Shown: piece after piece, positions 1 to 9,448 of the stretch
Numbering within the stretch: the stretch's first letter is position 1
Layout: every line of letters starts with the position of its first letter
NCBI GenBank assembly: GCA_043746555.1
Contig: JAYTQU010000354.1
Location: 1 to 28,102 of the forward strand
Origin: CAZQYC01 sp043746555
Lineage (GTDB): Bacteria; Pseudomonadota; Gammaproteobacteria; Steroidobacterales; Steroidobacteraceae
Direction of reading: 5' to 3'
DNA length: 28,102 nt
Program-made: the position numbers and the translations under genes
The notes under the pieces: generated by a model
Told to the model about the DNA's origin: nothing
The model's input: only the letters and a program-made list of their open reading frames with translations
The model's database searches: none

Positions 1-105
1 GTTCATGTAGCCGAGCCACGACCACATAAGCAAGCCGAGCACCGGATTATTGAAATACAGCGGCAACAGTCCGAATACAAAGATCGTAAGAGCAATGTCG
101 CGCAT
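1..105 (-). CDS. Putative O-glycosylation ligase, exosortase A-associated (partial, N-terminus only)
   Basis: Only the first 35 codons are in the window; the gene continues past position 1. The visible peptide starts MRDIALTIFV, contains two hydrophobic stretches and ends in WSWLGYMN. This is the characteristic N-terminus of the TIGR03097 family, polytopic membrane proteins related to Wzy/WaaL O-antigen ligases and found in exosortase A clusters. The family is thought to polymerise or transfer glycan in the inner membrane, although its exact reaction is not established. The ATG lies 25 bases after the stop of the upstream glycosyltransferase and in the same direction, so it is probably co-transcribed. 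The assignment rests on the N-terminal motif plus context; the catalytic loops cannot be seen. Confidence 0.8.
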   Translation of the reverse strand, partial: MRDIALTIFVFGLLPLYFNNPVLGLLMWSWLGYMN

Positions 106-130
106 AAGTGACCGAGGATTGTCTAAAGCC

Positions 131-1312
131 CTAAACGTCCGGCGTCGTTTGAACCATTCGTGCGCCGGCGATCGCCTTGATCGCCAAATCCGTTACGCGC
201 GCCGCATTATGGTCCCATGTGAGCCCACGTTCGATCAATGTCTCGGCCGCTGCTTTGCCGAGCCGTTCACGCAGATCGCCGTCCACCGTCATTCTTTGTA
301 GCGCCACGATAAACGACTCGTCGTTTTCGGGTTCGAACAACAAACCATTTCGTTCATGCGTGAGTATCTCGCAGATATTGGCGCTCGCCGGAGCAATGAT
401 TGCCTTACCCATTGCCATGTACTCGAATAACTTGAGCGGCGAGGCGTACGCAACCACAGCGGGTTGCAGCGCCACATCGAATGCGTTGATGTAGGAAGCG
501 ACCTCGTCGCGACCGACAATGCCGGTGCAGGTGAGTTGATCGGAAATTCCCAATTCGCGCGCCGTTCGTTCTAAATCCGATCGCGCCGGCCCGTCGCCGA
601 CAATCAGCAGGTGTAAACTGCGATCCGACTGGCTTGCTAAGAATGCCAGCACTTTATCCAATCCATGCCACGATCGCACAAACCCAACAAACCCCAACAC
701 GCAGCGTCCGCCCAAGCCTAATCGCGCCTTTGCCGCTTCGCTCGACTCGGACGGTCGAAACTTTTTAGCATCGATGCCGTTATGAATGACAGTGATGCCC
801 TCGCGTGGAACGCCCGCTGCAAGCACGTGTTTCGCTAGCACCTCGGTGACCGGCAGCGCAACGTCGGCGCTGCGCCAGACAAATCGCTCACTCCATCGCG
901 CTAAGCTTCGCAAGGCGATGCCATCGAAGCGTGCGCGCTCTTCGAATAACGGCGCATTGATTTCAAGCAACAACGGTAGTTTGAGAATTCGTTTGGCGAT
1001 GGCGCCCGCTGGATACAGCAAGTTGTATCGCTCGTAAATGAAATCTGGCCGATACTTCCGCGCAGCCAGTAGTACACGAATGCACGCGGGAATCGCATAA
1101 GCGAGCTCCAGAATTTCGTAGACCGCTCGCGGCAAAAGTTTTTTTAGATGGGCGACGAATCCCGCGTCTGCGCCAAATCCAGCCGTATCGACATGACGCG
1201 GCCCAACCATGATCAATTCGTGACCCAAGCTCTTCAGCGCGGTAGTGAGTTCTTCGACATGAACATACTGTCCGTCTTTGGATCGAATGCGATGGTGATA
1301 GAGGATTTTCAT
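131..1312 (-). CDS. GT4-family glycosyltransferase in the XrtA exopolysaccharide cluster
   Basis: A 393-residue GT-B fold glycosyltransferase that probably adds a sugar from a nucleotide-sugar donor to a lipid-linked repeat unit on the cytoplasmic face. The N-terminal Rossmann half opens with MKILYHH and a GQYVHVEEL segment typical of family 4 enzymes that begin with a VH-E acceptor-side loop. The C-terminal half has VIHNGID (about 175-181), LGFVGFVRSWHG (206-217) and LLIVGDGP (235-242). The donor-site segment is SPLKLFEYMAMGK (291-303), the variant of the EX7E region seen in WbuB-like GT4 proteins. It starts 23 bases after the preceding glycosyltransferase stops. No strong ribosome binding site is visible. 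Donor and acceptor sugars cannot be inferred. Confidence 0.9.
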   Translation of the reverse strand: MKILYHHRIRSKDGQYVHVEELTTALKSLGHELIMVGPRHVDTAGFGADAGFVAHLKKLLPRAVYEILELAYAIPACIRVLLAARKYRPDFIYERYNLLYPAGAIAKRILKLPLLLEINAPLFEERARFDGIALRSLARWSERFVWRSADVALPVTEVLAKHVLAAGVPREGITVIHNGIDAKKFRPSESSEAAKARLGLGGRCVLGFVGFVRSWHGLDKVLAFLASQSDRSLHLLIVGDGPARSDLERTARELGISDQLTCTGIVGRDEVASYINAFDVALQPAVVAYASPLKLFEYMAMGKAIIAPASANICEILTHERNGLLFEPENDESFIVALQRMTVDGDLRERLGKAAAETLIERGLTWDHNAARVTDLAIKAIAGARMVQTTPDV

Positions 1313-1335
1313 TCTTGAATAACTCGGTTGATCGC

Positions 1336-2520
1336 CTAACTCGTCGCCGCCACTCGCTCGAACAACGCGACCGACTTTGCAACGGTATCGTCCCAGCTAA
1401 ACTGTTCGGCCCACGCACGCACCGCGTCGCGATCCGGCGGCGACGTCAACAACTCTTCGACCGCATTGGCGATGGCATCCGCCGAGCGTTCGGCGAGCAA
1501 TCGCCCCAGCGTCGGATGCAACACTTCCGGTATACCGCCGACGTTGCTGGCGATAACGGGCGTACCGCAAGCCATCGCTTCCAAAACAACATTGGGCATG
1601 CCTTCGGCCTCCGATGCGAGCACCAACACATCGACAGCGCGATAGTAACGAACCAATTTATCGGGCGAAATGCTGCCCAGAAAGCGAATGCGATCTAACA
1701 CACCCGACTCGAACGCTTGTTGGCGCAACGAATCGTTTTCTGGTCCTTCGCCCGCAATATACAAATTGCTTGAGGGCAAACGTCGTAGCGCATCGACAAC
1801 CAGCGCATGCCCCTTGCTCGATACCAAACGCCCGACCGATAGAATCGCGTGTTCCTCAACTCCCAAGTCGCGGCGTTCTTCGGCGTGCAAACCCGGTGAA
1901 TAAAAATCCAGATCGACGCCGTTGCGCAACACCGTAATGCGATCAGCGGGAACGCCAATCGCTACCAATCGCGCTCGCAATGCATCGCTCACCGCAATCA
2001 CGGCTGCGCACTGGCGCGCTGCAGCGAGAATTAAACTGCGTGGGCCGGGAAATTCAGCGATCGTATTCACATCGCTGCCGCGCGCCGTAATCGTGACGGG
2101 CATACCCAATGCGCACCCGATTTCCGCGGCGGCAACGCCGTCGGGATAAAAGTAATGCGCGTCTATCACGGTGCCACCTCGTGTCGCGCGCACTTGTTCG
2201 ACAACGGATTTTGTCGCCATCGACAGCAATCTCGACTGTACGCCCATACCGAATTTTGGAATGGTGGGATAACGCGGATGCAAAACGTCTATGTCGCCGC
2301 GACGTTCACTTCGAGCCACGCGCGCCAATCGCGCATAGTAACCGAAACGCTTCGAGCGACTCGGAAACCACGGAACCGGCGCGACAACCGTCGCGTGAAC
2401 TTTTCCCGTCGCGACAATGCGGCGCAAACGCTGTTCCACAAACAATCCGTGTTGCGGCATCTCGCTATTTGGATACAAGCTCGTGTAGCTAATGAGCCCG
2501 AGGCTTTCGTTGCGATTCAT
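1336..2520 (-). CDS. GT4-family glycosyltransferase in the XrtA exopolysaccharide cluster
   Basis: A 394-residue GT-B glycosyltransferase. The N-terminal domain has YPNSEMPQHGLFVEQRL (about 16-32), a signature of GT4 enzymes similar to TuaC, and ARGSDVN (146-152) at the end of the acceptor half. The C-terminal donor domain has LRNGVDLDFY (198-207), LSVGRLVSSKGH (227-238), IAGEGPE (255-261) and the EX7E motif with glutamates at about 306 and 314, followed by ACGTPVIAS. It probably works in the cytoplasm on the lipid-linked repeat unit. It lies 37 bases after the amidotransferase gene and 23 bases before the next glycosyltransferase, within the same transcript. The specific sugar is unknown. 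Confidence 0.9.
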   Translation of the reverse strand: MNRNESLGLISYTSLYPNSEMPQHGLFVEQRLRRIVATGKVHATVVAPVPWFPSRSKRFGYYARLARVARSERRGDIDVLHPRYPTIPKFGMGVQSRLLSMATKSVVEQVRATRGGTVIDAHYFYPDGVAAAEIGCALGMPVTITARGSDVNTIAEFPGPRSLILAAARQCAAVIAVSDALRARLVAIGVPADRITVLRNGVDLDFYSPGLHAEERRDLGVEEHAILSVGRLVSSKGHALVVDALRRLPSSNLYIAGEGPENDSLRQQAFESGVLDRIRFLGSISPDKLVRYYRAVDVLVLASEAEGMPNVVLEAMACGTPVIASNVGGIPEVLHPTLGRLLAERSADAIANAVEELLTSPPDRDAVRAWAEQFSWDDTVAKSVALFERVAATS

Positions 2521-2557
2521 AGAGAATATTAAGCAATGCTAAGCGATCAGCGAGCGC

Positions 2558-4453
2558 TCACGTCGCACGCGATTGTCGCTGCACGAAGCGATCGAACATC
2601 AACAACGCCCACAGCGGCGCGCTGTTCTCGCGAATGCCGCGAATGTGTTCGTCGGCCAACTGCGCCAACTTGTCGGCGTCGAAGATTCCCGTATCCAACA
2701 ATGCCGGACTGCTAACCGCATCGCGCAGACGCGCGGCGAGTGGGCCACGAAACCACTCGGCAATCGGCACGGCGAATCCCATTTTATTGCGATACAAAAT
2801 GTCGCGCGGCAACTGTGGCTCAAGACTCTTCTTGAAAATGTACTTCCCTTCGCCGTTGTGAAGCTTCATCGACGAAGGTAATCCCGATGCCCAATCGACT
2901 AACGTGTAATCAAGCAGCGGCACGCGAACTTCCAGCGAGTGCGCCATCGACGCGCGATCTACCTTGGTCAAAATATCTCCCGGCAAATAGGTCTTGAAGT
3001 CAAGATATTGAACTAATGCCAAGGGATCGCGGGTCGGCGCTTGCTGTGCGTGTCGACGAAATACATCGAACGCGTGATAACCCTGCAAGTCGCGGCGAAA
3101 ACGTTGCGAATACAACGGCAGTCGCAGACGATCCGGGGTCACGGAAACAGTATGAAAATAAGCCTGCAATGAATCCCACGCCAACGACTCCAATGTGGAC
3201 TTGGCGCGAAATATCTTTGGCGCCCAATCGACTTTCGGATACAGCTTGCCGAGTAAACCGAACACCGGCCGACGAAACGCCAAAGGCAGTATCGACCGAA
3301 TTTTCTCTTCGTGCATGTGCCAACGATAACGGCGATAGCCAGCGAACAACTCGTCGCCACCATCGCCGGACAACGCAACGGTGACGTGCTTGCGCGCCAG
3401 CTGACACACTCGATAAGTAGGAATCGCGGAACTGTCTGCGAACGGCTCGTCATAGACATCCGACAGCGTGTCGAGCAAATCGAAATCGTCGGTTCTGATT
3501 TGTTCGCTGCGATGATTGGTCGCAAATTTTTCGGCGACCTGTTTGGCGTACACCGCTTCGTCGTAGCGCGGATCGTCGAATGAAATGGAACACGTATTGA
3601 CCGGTGTCGACGACAACCCGGCCATCATCGCAACCACGGCGCTCGAATCGACGCCGCCGGACAGAAAAGCGCCGAGCGGCACTTCCGACATCAAGCGCAC
3701 ACGAACTGTTTCACGAAAGCGCTCAATCAGCTCCGCCTGCATTTGCGCTTCGCTCAAGACGCCATGAGTTTTGAAACTCACATCCCAATACTCGCAAAGT
3801 TGCGGCTGCTTGCCGCGCGCACATAGCAACGTGTGCGCGGGCGGCACTTTGTGCACTGATTTCAGAATGCTGCGTGGATCGGGCACATAGCCGAACGCAA
3901 AATATTCCTCGACCGCTTGCGGATCGATTTGTCGATCGAGGTTTTTCAAGCACAGCAGCGATTTCATCTCCGATGCGAAATACAACCAACCATCGGACGT
4001 CGTCGTGTAATAGATCGGTTTCTTACCGAGTCGGTCGCGCGCTAAAAACAATACTTGTTGTCGGCTATCCCAAATCGCAAAGGCGAACATGCCGTTGAAT
4101 CGTTTTACGCAATCCACGCCCCACTGCTCCCAGGCGTGGACAACCACCTCGGTATCCGAATGCGTACGAAACGTATGACCGGCCGCAACGAGTTCTTTGG
4201 TGAGTTCCGGAAAGTTGTAAATTTCACCGTTATAGGAAACGGCTACGCTGCCGTCTTCGTTATATAAAGGTTGTTGGCCGCTGGACAGATCGATGATCGA
4301 CAAGCGCCGATGCCCAAGCGCCACGCCCGGCGCGAACAGCTCGCCGCCTTCGTCCGGACCGCGATGCAATTGCACTTGATTCATCAGCCGCAACACCTCG
4401 CGCGATGGCTCGCGTTGCGCTTGTGTATCGAACATTCCCACTATGCCGCACAT
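2558..4453 (-). CDS. XrtA/PEP-CTERM system amidotransferase (asparagine synthase-like)
   Basis: A 631-residue class II glutamine amidotransferase fused to an asparagine-synthetase-like ATP-pyrophosphatase domain. Cys2 (MCGIVGMF) becomes the N-terminal nucleophile after Met removal. RGPDEGG (31-37), SYNGEIYN (73-80) and SDTE (99-102) are the glutaminase-site residues. SGGVDSS (265-271) is the PP-loop that activates substrate with ATP, and ALSGDGGDELFAGY follows further on. Length and order match TIGR03108, the exosortase A amidotransferase. In this context it probably transfers amide nitrogen from glutamine to a carboxylated sugar or related intermediate of the exopolysaccharide rather than making free asparagine; that role is inferred from context. 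The ATG starts 46 bases after the preceding gene. Confidence 0.93.
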   Translation of the reverse strand: MCGIVGMFDTQAQREPSREVLRLMNQVQLHRGPDEGGELFAPGVALGHRRLSIIDLSSGQQPLYNEDGSVAVSYNGEIYNFPELTKELVAAGHTFRTHSDTEVVVHAWEQWGVDCVKRFNGMFAFAIWDSRQQVLFLARDRLGKKPIYYTTTSDGWLYFASEMKSLLCLKNLDRQIDPQAVEEYFAFGYVPDPRSILKSVHKVPPAHTLLCARGKQPQLCEYWDVSFKTHGVLSEAQMQAELIERFRETVRVRLMSEVPLGAFLSGGVDSSAVVAMMAGLSSTPVNTCSISFDDPRYDEAVYAKQVAEKFATNHRSEQIRTDDFDLLDTLSDVYDEPFADSSAIPTYRVCQLARKHVTVALSGDGGDELFAGYRRYRWHMHEEKIRSILPLAFRRPVFGLLGKLYPKVDWAPKIFRAKSTLESLAWDSLQAYFHTVSVTPDRLRLPLYSQRFRRDLQGYHAFDVFRRHAQQAPTRDPLALVQYLDFKTYLPGDILTKVDRASMAHSLEVRVPLLDYTLVDWASGLPSSMKLHNGEGKYIFKKSLEPQLPRDILYRNKMGFAVPIAEWFRGPLAARLRDAVSSPALLDTGIFDADKLAQLADEHIRGIRENSAPLWALLMFDRFVQRQSRAT

Positions 4454-4499
4454 GATTGTCGTTTCTCGCCGTTACTGTCGCGCTGTTACTATCGCACCG

Positions 4500-5645
4500 T
4501 TACCGGCGCGCGCACACTGAATCGTAAACCTGCAAATAGGCATTCACCATCGAGTCAAGCGAGTGATGTTGCTCAACAACGCTTCGCGCTCGCGCGCCTT
4601 GCCTGATACGCAAAGATCGATTATCGATATAGCGTCGCAATATGGTCGTTAATTCTCGTTCGTCTGCCACGTTATATAACGCGCCGGTCTCGCCGTCGCG
4701 AACAATCTCGGGATTGCCGCCGACTCGGCCGGCAATAACGGGAACACCGCTGGCCATCGCTTCGAGCAGCGTATTCGAAATCCCTTCGTTCAGCGACGGC
4801 AAGACGAAGACATCGAATTGGCGCACCAGATCAGGCACATCGTTGCGGCCTCCGGCGAGCCAAACCAAATCGCGAATACCGGTTTGTGCAATCGTCGCTT
4901 CGATACTCGTTTGCAACGGGCCTGTGCCCACCAACACTAAACGCAGGCGGTCACGCGAACCAGGAACTGCGTCAATCAGTTGCGCGAACGCACGCACGAG
5001 AACGAGTGTATTCTTTACCGGCTCCATGCGACCCACGGTCCCGATCACGCACCCATCGCGCGGAACAAACCCAGCTGGCCAAGGCGCTTTATCGCCCTCC
5101 GCTCGCGCATGAAAACGCGTGCAATCGACGCCGCTATAAATCTGCGTAATACGTTTGGACGGCACGCGCACGTCGCGAACCAGATAGTCCGCCAGATCGC
5201 GCGACATCGCAACGTAATGCTGCACGACACGACTCGCAAAGCGGCGTAGACGTAGATATTTGGGGTTCTGACCGTTCAAATCGTAAACGTCCCAACCGTG
5301 TTCGCCGTGCACTCGACCTCGTACGCCGCAAGCTCTCGCAACAAATTGCATATCGAGCGTGCCGAGATTGCGAGTGTGCACGATCGCGGGCTTGAGCCGC
5401 CACAGTGTGCGCGCGAATCGCCAATAGCAAGATAAATCCTTGCCGGGTTTCTTATTGAGCGCAATAAGCTCAACGTCGTTGCGCGCAATACGTTTTGCGA
5501 AATCGGTATACGCGGTGAGACACACAATCGCATGTCGATAGCGCTGCGTCGGCATGGTGTTCAACAGATTCACCAAACCGTTTTCCAAGCCGCCGAAATC
5601 AAGGCGATGGATCACGTGCACTATCAAAGGCGGTGTGATTTTCAC
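4500..5645 (-). CDS. TIGR03088-type PEP-CTERM/XrtA system glycosyltransferase
   Basis: A GT4 glycosyltransferase of about 381 residues. I place the start at a GTG at 5645, reading VKITPPLIVHVIHRLDFGG, just before the conserved HRLDFGGLE motif. This lies 7 bases after the xrtA stop and gives the family's usual length. An in-frame ATG at 5756 would add 37 poorly conserved residues inside xrtA and is less likely. The donor domain carries IYSGVD, GTVGRMEPVKN, LVLVGTGPL and LPSLNEGISNTLLEAMASG, which holds the EX7E glutamates. Position immediately after exosortase A is typical of TIGR03088. It probably extends the repeat unit in the cytoplasm; the sugar is unknown. Confidence 0.9.
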   Translation of the reverse strand: MKITPPLIVHVIHRLDFGGLENGLVNLLNTMPTQRYRHAIVCLTAYTDFAKRIARNDVELIALNKKPGKDLSCYWRFARTLWRLKPAIVHTRNLGTLDMQFVARACGVRGRVHGEHGWDVYDLNGQNPKYLRLRRFASRVVQHYVAMSRDLADYLVRDVRVPSKRITQIYSGVDCTRFHARAEGDKAPWPAGFVPRDGCVIGTVGRMEPVKNTLVLVRAFAQLIDAVPGSRDRLRLVLVGTGPLQTSIEATIAQTGIRDLVWLAGGRNDVPDLVRQFDVFVLPSLNEGISNTLLEAMASGVPVIAGRVGGNPEIVRDGETGALYNVADERELTTILRRYIDNRSLRIRQGARARSVVEQHHSLDSMVNAYLQVYDSVCARR

Positions 5646-5652
5646 GAGCCGC

Positions 5653-7191
5653 TCACGGTTGAGATAACACAGGTTGCGACAACAACTGCCAAGAGAATGC
5701 CGTGCTGAAATCCTCAAGGACAGCTTCGGCACCTTGCAGCGTGTTGCTGTTACCATCGCGCATCGACACCGCCACGCAAATCACGGTGGTGCGAGGTGGC
5801 CGTCCATATAGCCATGCGTTCAATTCCAGTAACTTCGCTTGCACTCTCCCGCGTGCCGTTTGTCCGTCGATGAGATACCAACGCCACACTCGCCAGCGCG
5901 CATTATTATTGTTGCGCCCGACAATCTCGGCGACGTCGACAACATGATCGCCGTGCGTTTCCGATTCTTTCACATCGACTCGCCAATCCATTTGTTGATC
6001 TGTGACTAGCGGTGCAGTTGTCGCCTCGGCGGTGTTCTGGAAGTGCCACGCGTATTGCCGAACGAAGACACTGACTTCTCCCACGGAGGCGCGGTAACGA
6101 CCGCTCTCGCTGGCCAAAGTAGCATCGACAAAAGCGGGTTGCCACACATCGACAATCGCGAGTGGCCCCCGCCATCCCCCCAACGCAACCTGCATCGCAT
6201 CTTTCAGGCGCGGTGCAGCGTTATTCATCGAGCCAATCGTACTGCGTTGCTGAATTAACCACGAAGTTGCGGTCGCAACAAGCAGCAATGCCACAAACGC
6301 GCTCAACGCGGTCCACGGAATACGATGCGATATCTGCGTATCTGGAGCGGCGGAATATGGCGGGGATGGGTTCGCGAATTTTCCACCCAACCAAAACAAT
6401 AGGAGCATCACGACGCCGAAAAATACCCACCCATAAATTAAATGATCGAATCCAACCGCATACTTCAAGTTCGACAGATGAGCAATCATGACGATGCCAA
6501 ACGCGCGCATGCCGTTGGCGATGACCGGCACCACTAAGCACAACGCCATGAAGGCTATGCGACGCGGCCAAGTGCGATACGACAACGCCGCGAACAAAGT
6601 GCCGAGCGCTATGGTTGCGATGAGATAGCGCACGCCACTGCAAGCCTTAATGACTTCGAAATTTCCGCTTGGCAAACTGAAGGTATTGCCGTCGCGATAG
6701 ATCGGTACGCCGACCAACCTAACCGCGGCAACCGTAAATTCGGTAGTGAATTGAACCAGTGACGGCACGAGAAAATCGCCGAACGGCACGGCGAACAATA
6801 AGTACGCAAGTGGAAACGTCGCGCGTCGCGCCCATTTCGAACCCAATGTCGCCCATAGCCCGGCAGGAATCAGTGCCGTCGCCGCGGCTTGGCGAATAAC
6901 TTTTACATCGAGCAAATCCGCAGCCAACCATGCAATCAATAGCGCGGCAATCAACCAAAACACCCGGTAATCCGGGGCGATGCGCTGCGCCGCCAAAGCA
7001 TCACGATCGCGCCACAAAAGCCATGCGCTCAACAGCGGAATAATGTAGCCGTGCGTGAAAGTCGCATCGCGATTCCAAATCGCCGCCATTGAAAAAAACG
7101 TCGGCGCGAATAGCAACAGCACCGCAATGACGGCTAAGCCGCCGGCAACGGCGGAAGTGGAGAGGATCGACGCTTTCGAACGCGCGTTCAT
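5653..7191 (-). CDS. xrtA: Exosortase A fused to a C-terminal EpsI domain
   Basis: A membrane cysteine protease-transpeptidase that recognises the C-terminal PEP-CTERM signal and is thought to cleave it and attach the protein to a cell-envelope partner. From the ATG at 7191 it is 512 residues. About eight membrane helices fill residues 15-270. The catalytic triad is visible: Cys184 in KACSGVRYL, Arg229 in NGMRAFG and His250 in FDHLIYGW. Residues about 295-505, after one more membrane segment, match the periplasmic EpsI/DUF3485 domain often fused to exosortase A. The ATG at 7191 makes an ATGA overlap with the preceding gene; an upstream in-frame start at 7239 would add 16 residues inside that gene and is less likely. 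The likely substrate in this window is the PEP-CTERM protein at 23360-24097. Confidence 0.96.
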   Translation of the reverse strand: MNARSKASILSTSAVAGGLAVIAVLLLFAPTFFSMAAIWNRDATFTHGYIIPLLSAWLLWRDRDALAAQRIAPDYRVFWLIAALLIAWLAADLLDVKVIRQAAATALIPAGLWATLGSKWARRATFPLAYLLFAVPFGDFLVPSLVQFTTEFTVAAVRLVGVPIYRDGNTFSLPSGNFEVIKACSGVRYLIATIALGTLFAALSYRTWPRRIAFMALCLVVPVIANGMRAFGIVMIAHLSNLKYAVGFDHLIYGWVFFGVVMLLLFWLGGKFANPSPPYSAAPDTQISHRIPWTALSAFVALLLVATATSWLIQQRSTIGSMNNAAPRLKDAMQVALGGWRGPLAIVDVWQPAFVDATLASESGRYRASVGEVSVFVRQYAWHFQNTAEATTAPLVTDQQMDWRVDVKESETHGDHVVDVAEIVGRNNNNARWRVWRWYLIDGQTARGRVQAKLLELNAWLYGRPPRTTVICVAVSMRDGNSNTLQGAEAVLEDFSTAFSWQLLSQPVLSQP

Positions 7192-8375
7192 TTTACGGGC
7201 GCCAATAAACTGTCGAGCAGCGCGAGACTTGCGCCCCAACCGAAACGCTCACAGACATAGCGCCGTCCCGCTTCATTGTCGCTTTCATCGGCGAGCTTCG
7301 CGCTCACGGCAGCGGCAAACGACGTTGCGTCTTTGGCCGACAGCGCACCTGCGTCGATCGCGCCGTCGAGACCGTCGAGTGCATCATCGGTCGCAACCAC
7401 GGGACGCGCCATAGCGAGGGCTTCAAGCACTTTATTCTGCACACCGCGCGCGATGCGCAATGGCGCGACGATCACGCGCGCATGATGCATGTACGGTCGT
7501 ACGTCGGTTACTGTTCCCGTCACCACAACAGAATCGGACGCCAGGTTGCGCACCGCTTCCGAGGGACGAGAACCCACGATATAGAAACGAGCATGAGGAC
7601 GCTGCGCGCGGATTGTGGGAAGAATTTCTTTGGCAAACCAGGTCACCGCATCGGCGTTCGCCCAGTAATCCATCGCGCCGGTAAAGACGATGGCGTGTTC
7701 GTCGAGCGCAAACGGGTTTTCGCACTTAAGTTGCGGATCGAAGTATGCGGTATCGACGCCATTGCGTAATGTATGCGTTCGCGATGCCGCATTAGGCGCA
7801 ATCTTCTTGAACAGATCGACTTCACCGTCGGAGACTAAAACAACCGCGCCGAATCGCTTGCTCATCTCCCGTTCCGCGCGCGCCAACAAGCGAGCTTCAC
7901 GGTTGTAGATAAGACTCATCGGAAATCGATGTCGCGCGGCGTATTGTCGCCACTTTTCCGAATCGACATCGCATAAGTCGAGCACACTCGTCGCATGAGT
8001 GTCATCGACGTACTGAGCCATCGTCGAGGAAAAGACGAAGATCGCTTGCGGCGTCACACGCTCGCGCAGCTCGTTGATCCAACGTGTCATCGCGCGATCG
8101 CGGTAGTACGGCATGCCTAACGCCTCGCCGGTAAGTAAGCCGATAGCGCCCCGCAACAATGCGGTTTTCGGATTTAGCTTCACCAACTTGACGCTGGCGC
8201 AAAGTTTTCGCAGCTCATCGCCGTAACGCCAATCGTCGGGATCGTCGACGAACGCACCGAGATGCACGCGATAACGCGATGCCAAGTACTTCAGAATATG
8301 ATACGAGCGAATCTTGTCGCCTTTATTCGGCGGATACGGAATTCGATGCGACAGAAACAGCAGATCGGCGATCAC
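7188..8375 (-). CDS. TIGR03087-type PEP-CTERM/XrtA system glycosyltransferase
   Basis: A 395-residue GT-B glycosyltransferase, starting at GTG, 20 bases after the FemAB-like gene and overlapping xrtA by 4 bases. The N-terminus reads LFLSHRIPYPPNKGDKIRSY (about 6-25), the hallmark of the TIGR03087 family that sits directly before exosortase A. The C-terminal half has LRNGVDTAYFD, IVFTGAMDYWAN, FYIVGSRPS and ARGVQNKVLEALAMARPVV, the donor-binding segment of this family. It is predicted to be cytoplasmic and to add one sugar of the exopolysaccharide repeat. The donor specificity cannot be read from the sequence. Confidence 0.93.
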   Translation of the reverse strand: MIADLLFLSHRIPYPPNKGDKIRSYHILKYLASRYRVHLGAFVDDPDDWRYGDELRKLCASVKLVKLNPKTALLRGAIGLLTGEALGMPYYRDRAMTRWINELRERVTPQAIFVFSSTMAQYVDDTHATSVLDLCDVDSEKWRQYAARHRFPMSLIYNREARLLARAEREMSKRFGAVVLVSDGEVDLFKKIAPNAASRTHTLRNGVDTAYFDPQLKCENPFALDEHAIVFTGAMDYWANADAVTWFAKEILPTIRAQRPHARFYIVGSRPSEAVRNLASDSVVVTGTVTDVRPYMHHARVIVAPLRIARGVQNKVLEALAMARPVVATDDALDGLDGAIDAGALSAKDATSFAAAVSAKLADESDNEAGRRYVCERFGWGASLALLDSLLAPVK

Positions 8376-8395
8376 GAAGGAGATTCCGCAATACC

Positions 8396-9448
8396 CTAAC
8401 CGAGATACTTCGCCAACATCGGACCAAGCATCTGCGTCACCGGTAATGGCGTCCGCTTCCAGGCTTCGATGAAGTATCGATACTTCGGATTGGTCGGGCT
8501 CAAGTTGGGAACAGAAGCGCTACGAACCAAGTGATAGGCGTATGGCAGCGGCTTCGGCTCAAATCCCCAATGTTTTTTGTAGCGATACGGACCAGTCTCA
8601 ACCTTGCTGCGTCCGAAATCGTAGATGCGTGTGCCGCGTTCGCACGCGCGATGCATCAAATTCCAATAGAGGAAATCGTACGCCGACAATGGTCGTGCCG
8701 CGGGCAGGCCGCCACCGTAATAAGGCAATACTTCGTCGCGAAACCAAAACGTCAACAAGCCGGCGACCGGCGTCCCTTGATGAACGACGGTGGCAATCTC
8801 GCAGGCGTCGCCGAATTCTTCAAGCAACACATCGAAATAATGCCGCGAAAAAACCGGCGTACCCAGCGCACGTACGCTGGTCGAGTAAATATCGAACAAT
8901 CGTTTCGAATCGCGATCGAATTCAATTTGTAAATTGTTCTTGATGCCGGCGCGCACCTCCGCGCGTTGTTTGCGCGGAATCGCCAACATGTTCTTTTCCG
9001 GATCCGGATCAAGCGTTTTACGAAATGTCGCGTACAAATCCTTGGTCGGCCAATCGGTTCGCGTCACTCGGGTGTTACGTAATTCCAGGTGATCGACTTG
9101 CAGTTCACGCGCCAATTCGGCCGCTCGATCTTCGAGCGCTCGTCGAATGTTTTCGCTGTTGGCGACCGCGCCGCCGTAAACGCAGAACGGCGTCGAAGAT
9201 AGCGCATCGCCGAACAAGACACTGCGAACGCGAGCCAGAGGCAGTACGCCAACTATGCGCTCGGATTCCTTTGCCAAAAGATAGTGCGTCCGATGCCCGA
9301 AGGCGCGCTCTATGACCCGCGCCCATCGCGATAGATGAAAAAAACTCGCATCGGGATGGGCCACAACAAATGTATCCCACGCATCGCAATCCGTCGCGGC
9401 GAGAGCCTCAATCGAAATATTCGCCGTTTCGGCGCTTGGTAAACTCAT
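8396..9448 (-). CDS. FemAB-family XrtA/PEP-CTERM system-associated protein
   Basis: A 350-residue protein with the double-GNAT FemAB fold, TIGR03019 type. The N-terminal part has DCDAWDTFVVAHPDASFFHL (about 20-39), the usual FemAB opening. The C-terminal GNAT half has PYYGGGLPAARPLSAYDFLY and CERGTRIYDFGRSKVETGPY, followed by KKHWGFEPKPLPY; these are strongly conserved in this family. FemAB relatives use aminoacyl-tRNA to add amino acids to peptidoglycan, so an aminoacylation of the glycan or a lipid intermediate is possible, but the substrate here is not known. The start overlaps the deacetylase stop as ATGA, indicating translational coupling. Confidence 0.92.
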   Translation of the reverse strand: MSLPSAETANISIEALAATDCDAWDTFVVAHPDASFFHLSRWARVIERAFGHRTHYLLAKESERIVGVLPLARVRSVLFGDALSSTPFCVYGGAVANSENIRRALEDRAAELARELQVDHLELRNTRVTRTDWPTKDLYATFRKTLDPDPEKNMLAIPRKQRAEVRAGIKNNLQIEFDRDSKRLFDIYSTSVRALGTPVFSRHYFDVLLEEFGDACEIATVVHQGTPVAGLLTFWFRDEVLPYYGGGLPAARPLSAYDFLYWNLMHRACERGTRIYDFGRSKVETGPYRYKKHWGFEPKPLPYAYHLVRSASVPNLSPTNPKYRYFIEAWKRTPLPVTQMLGPMLAKYLG

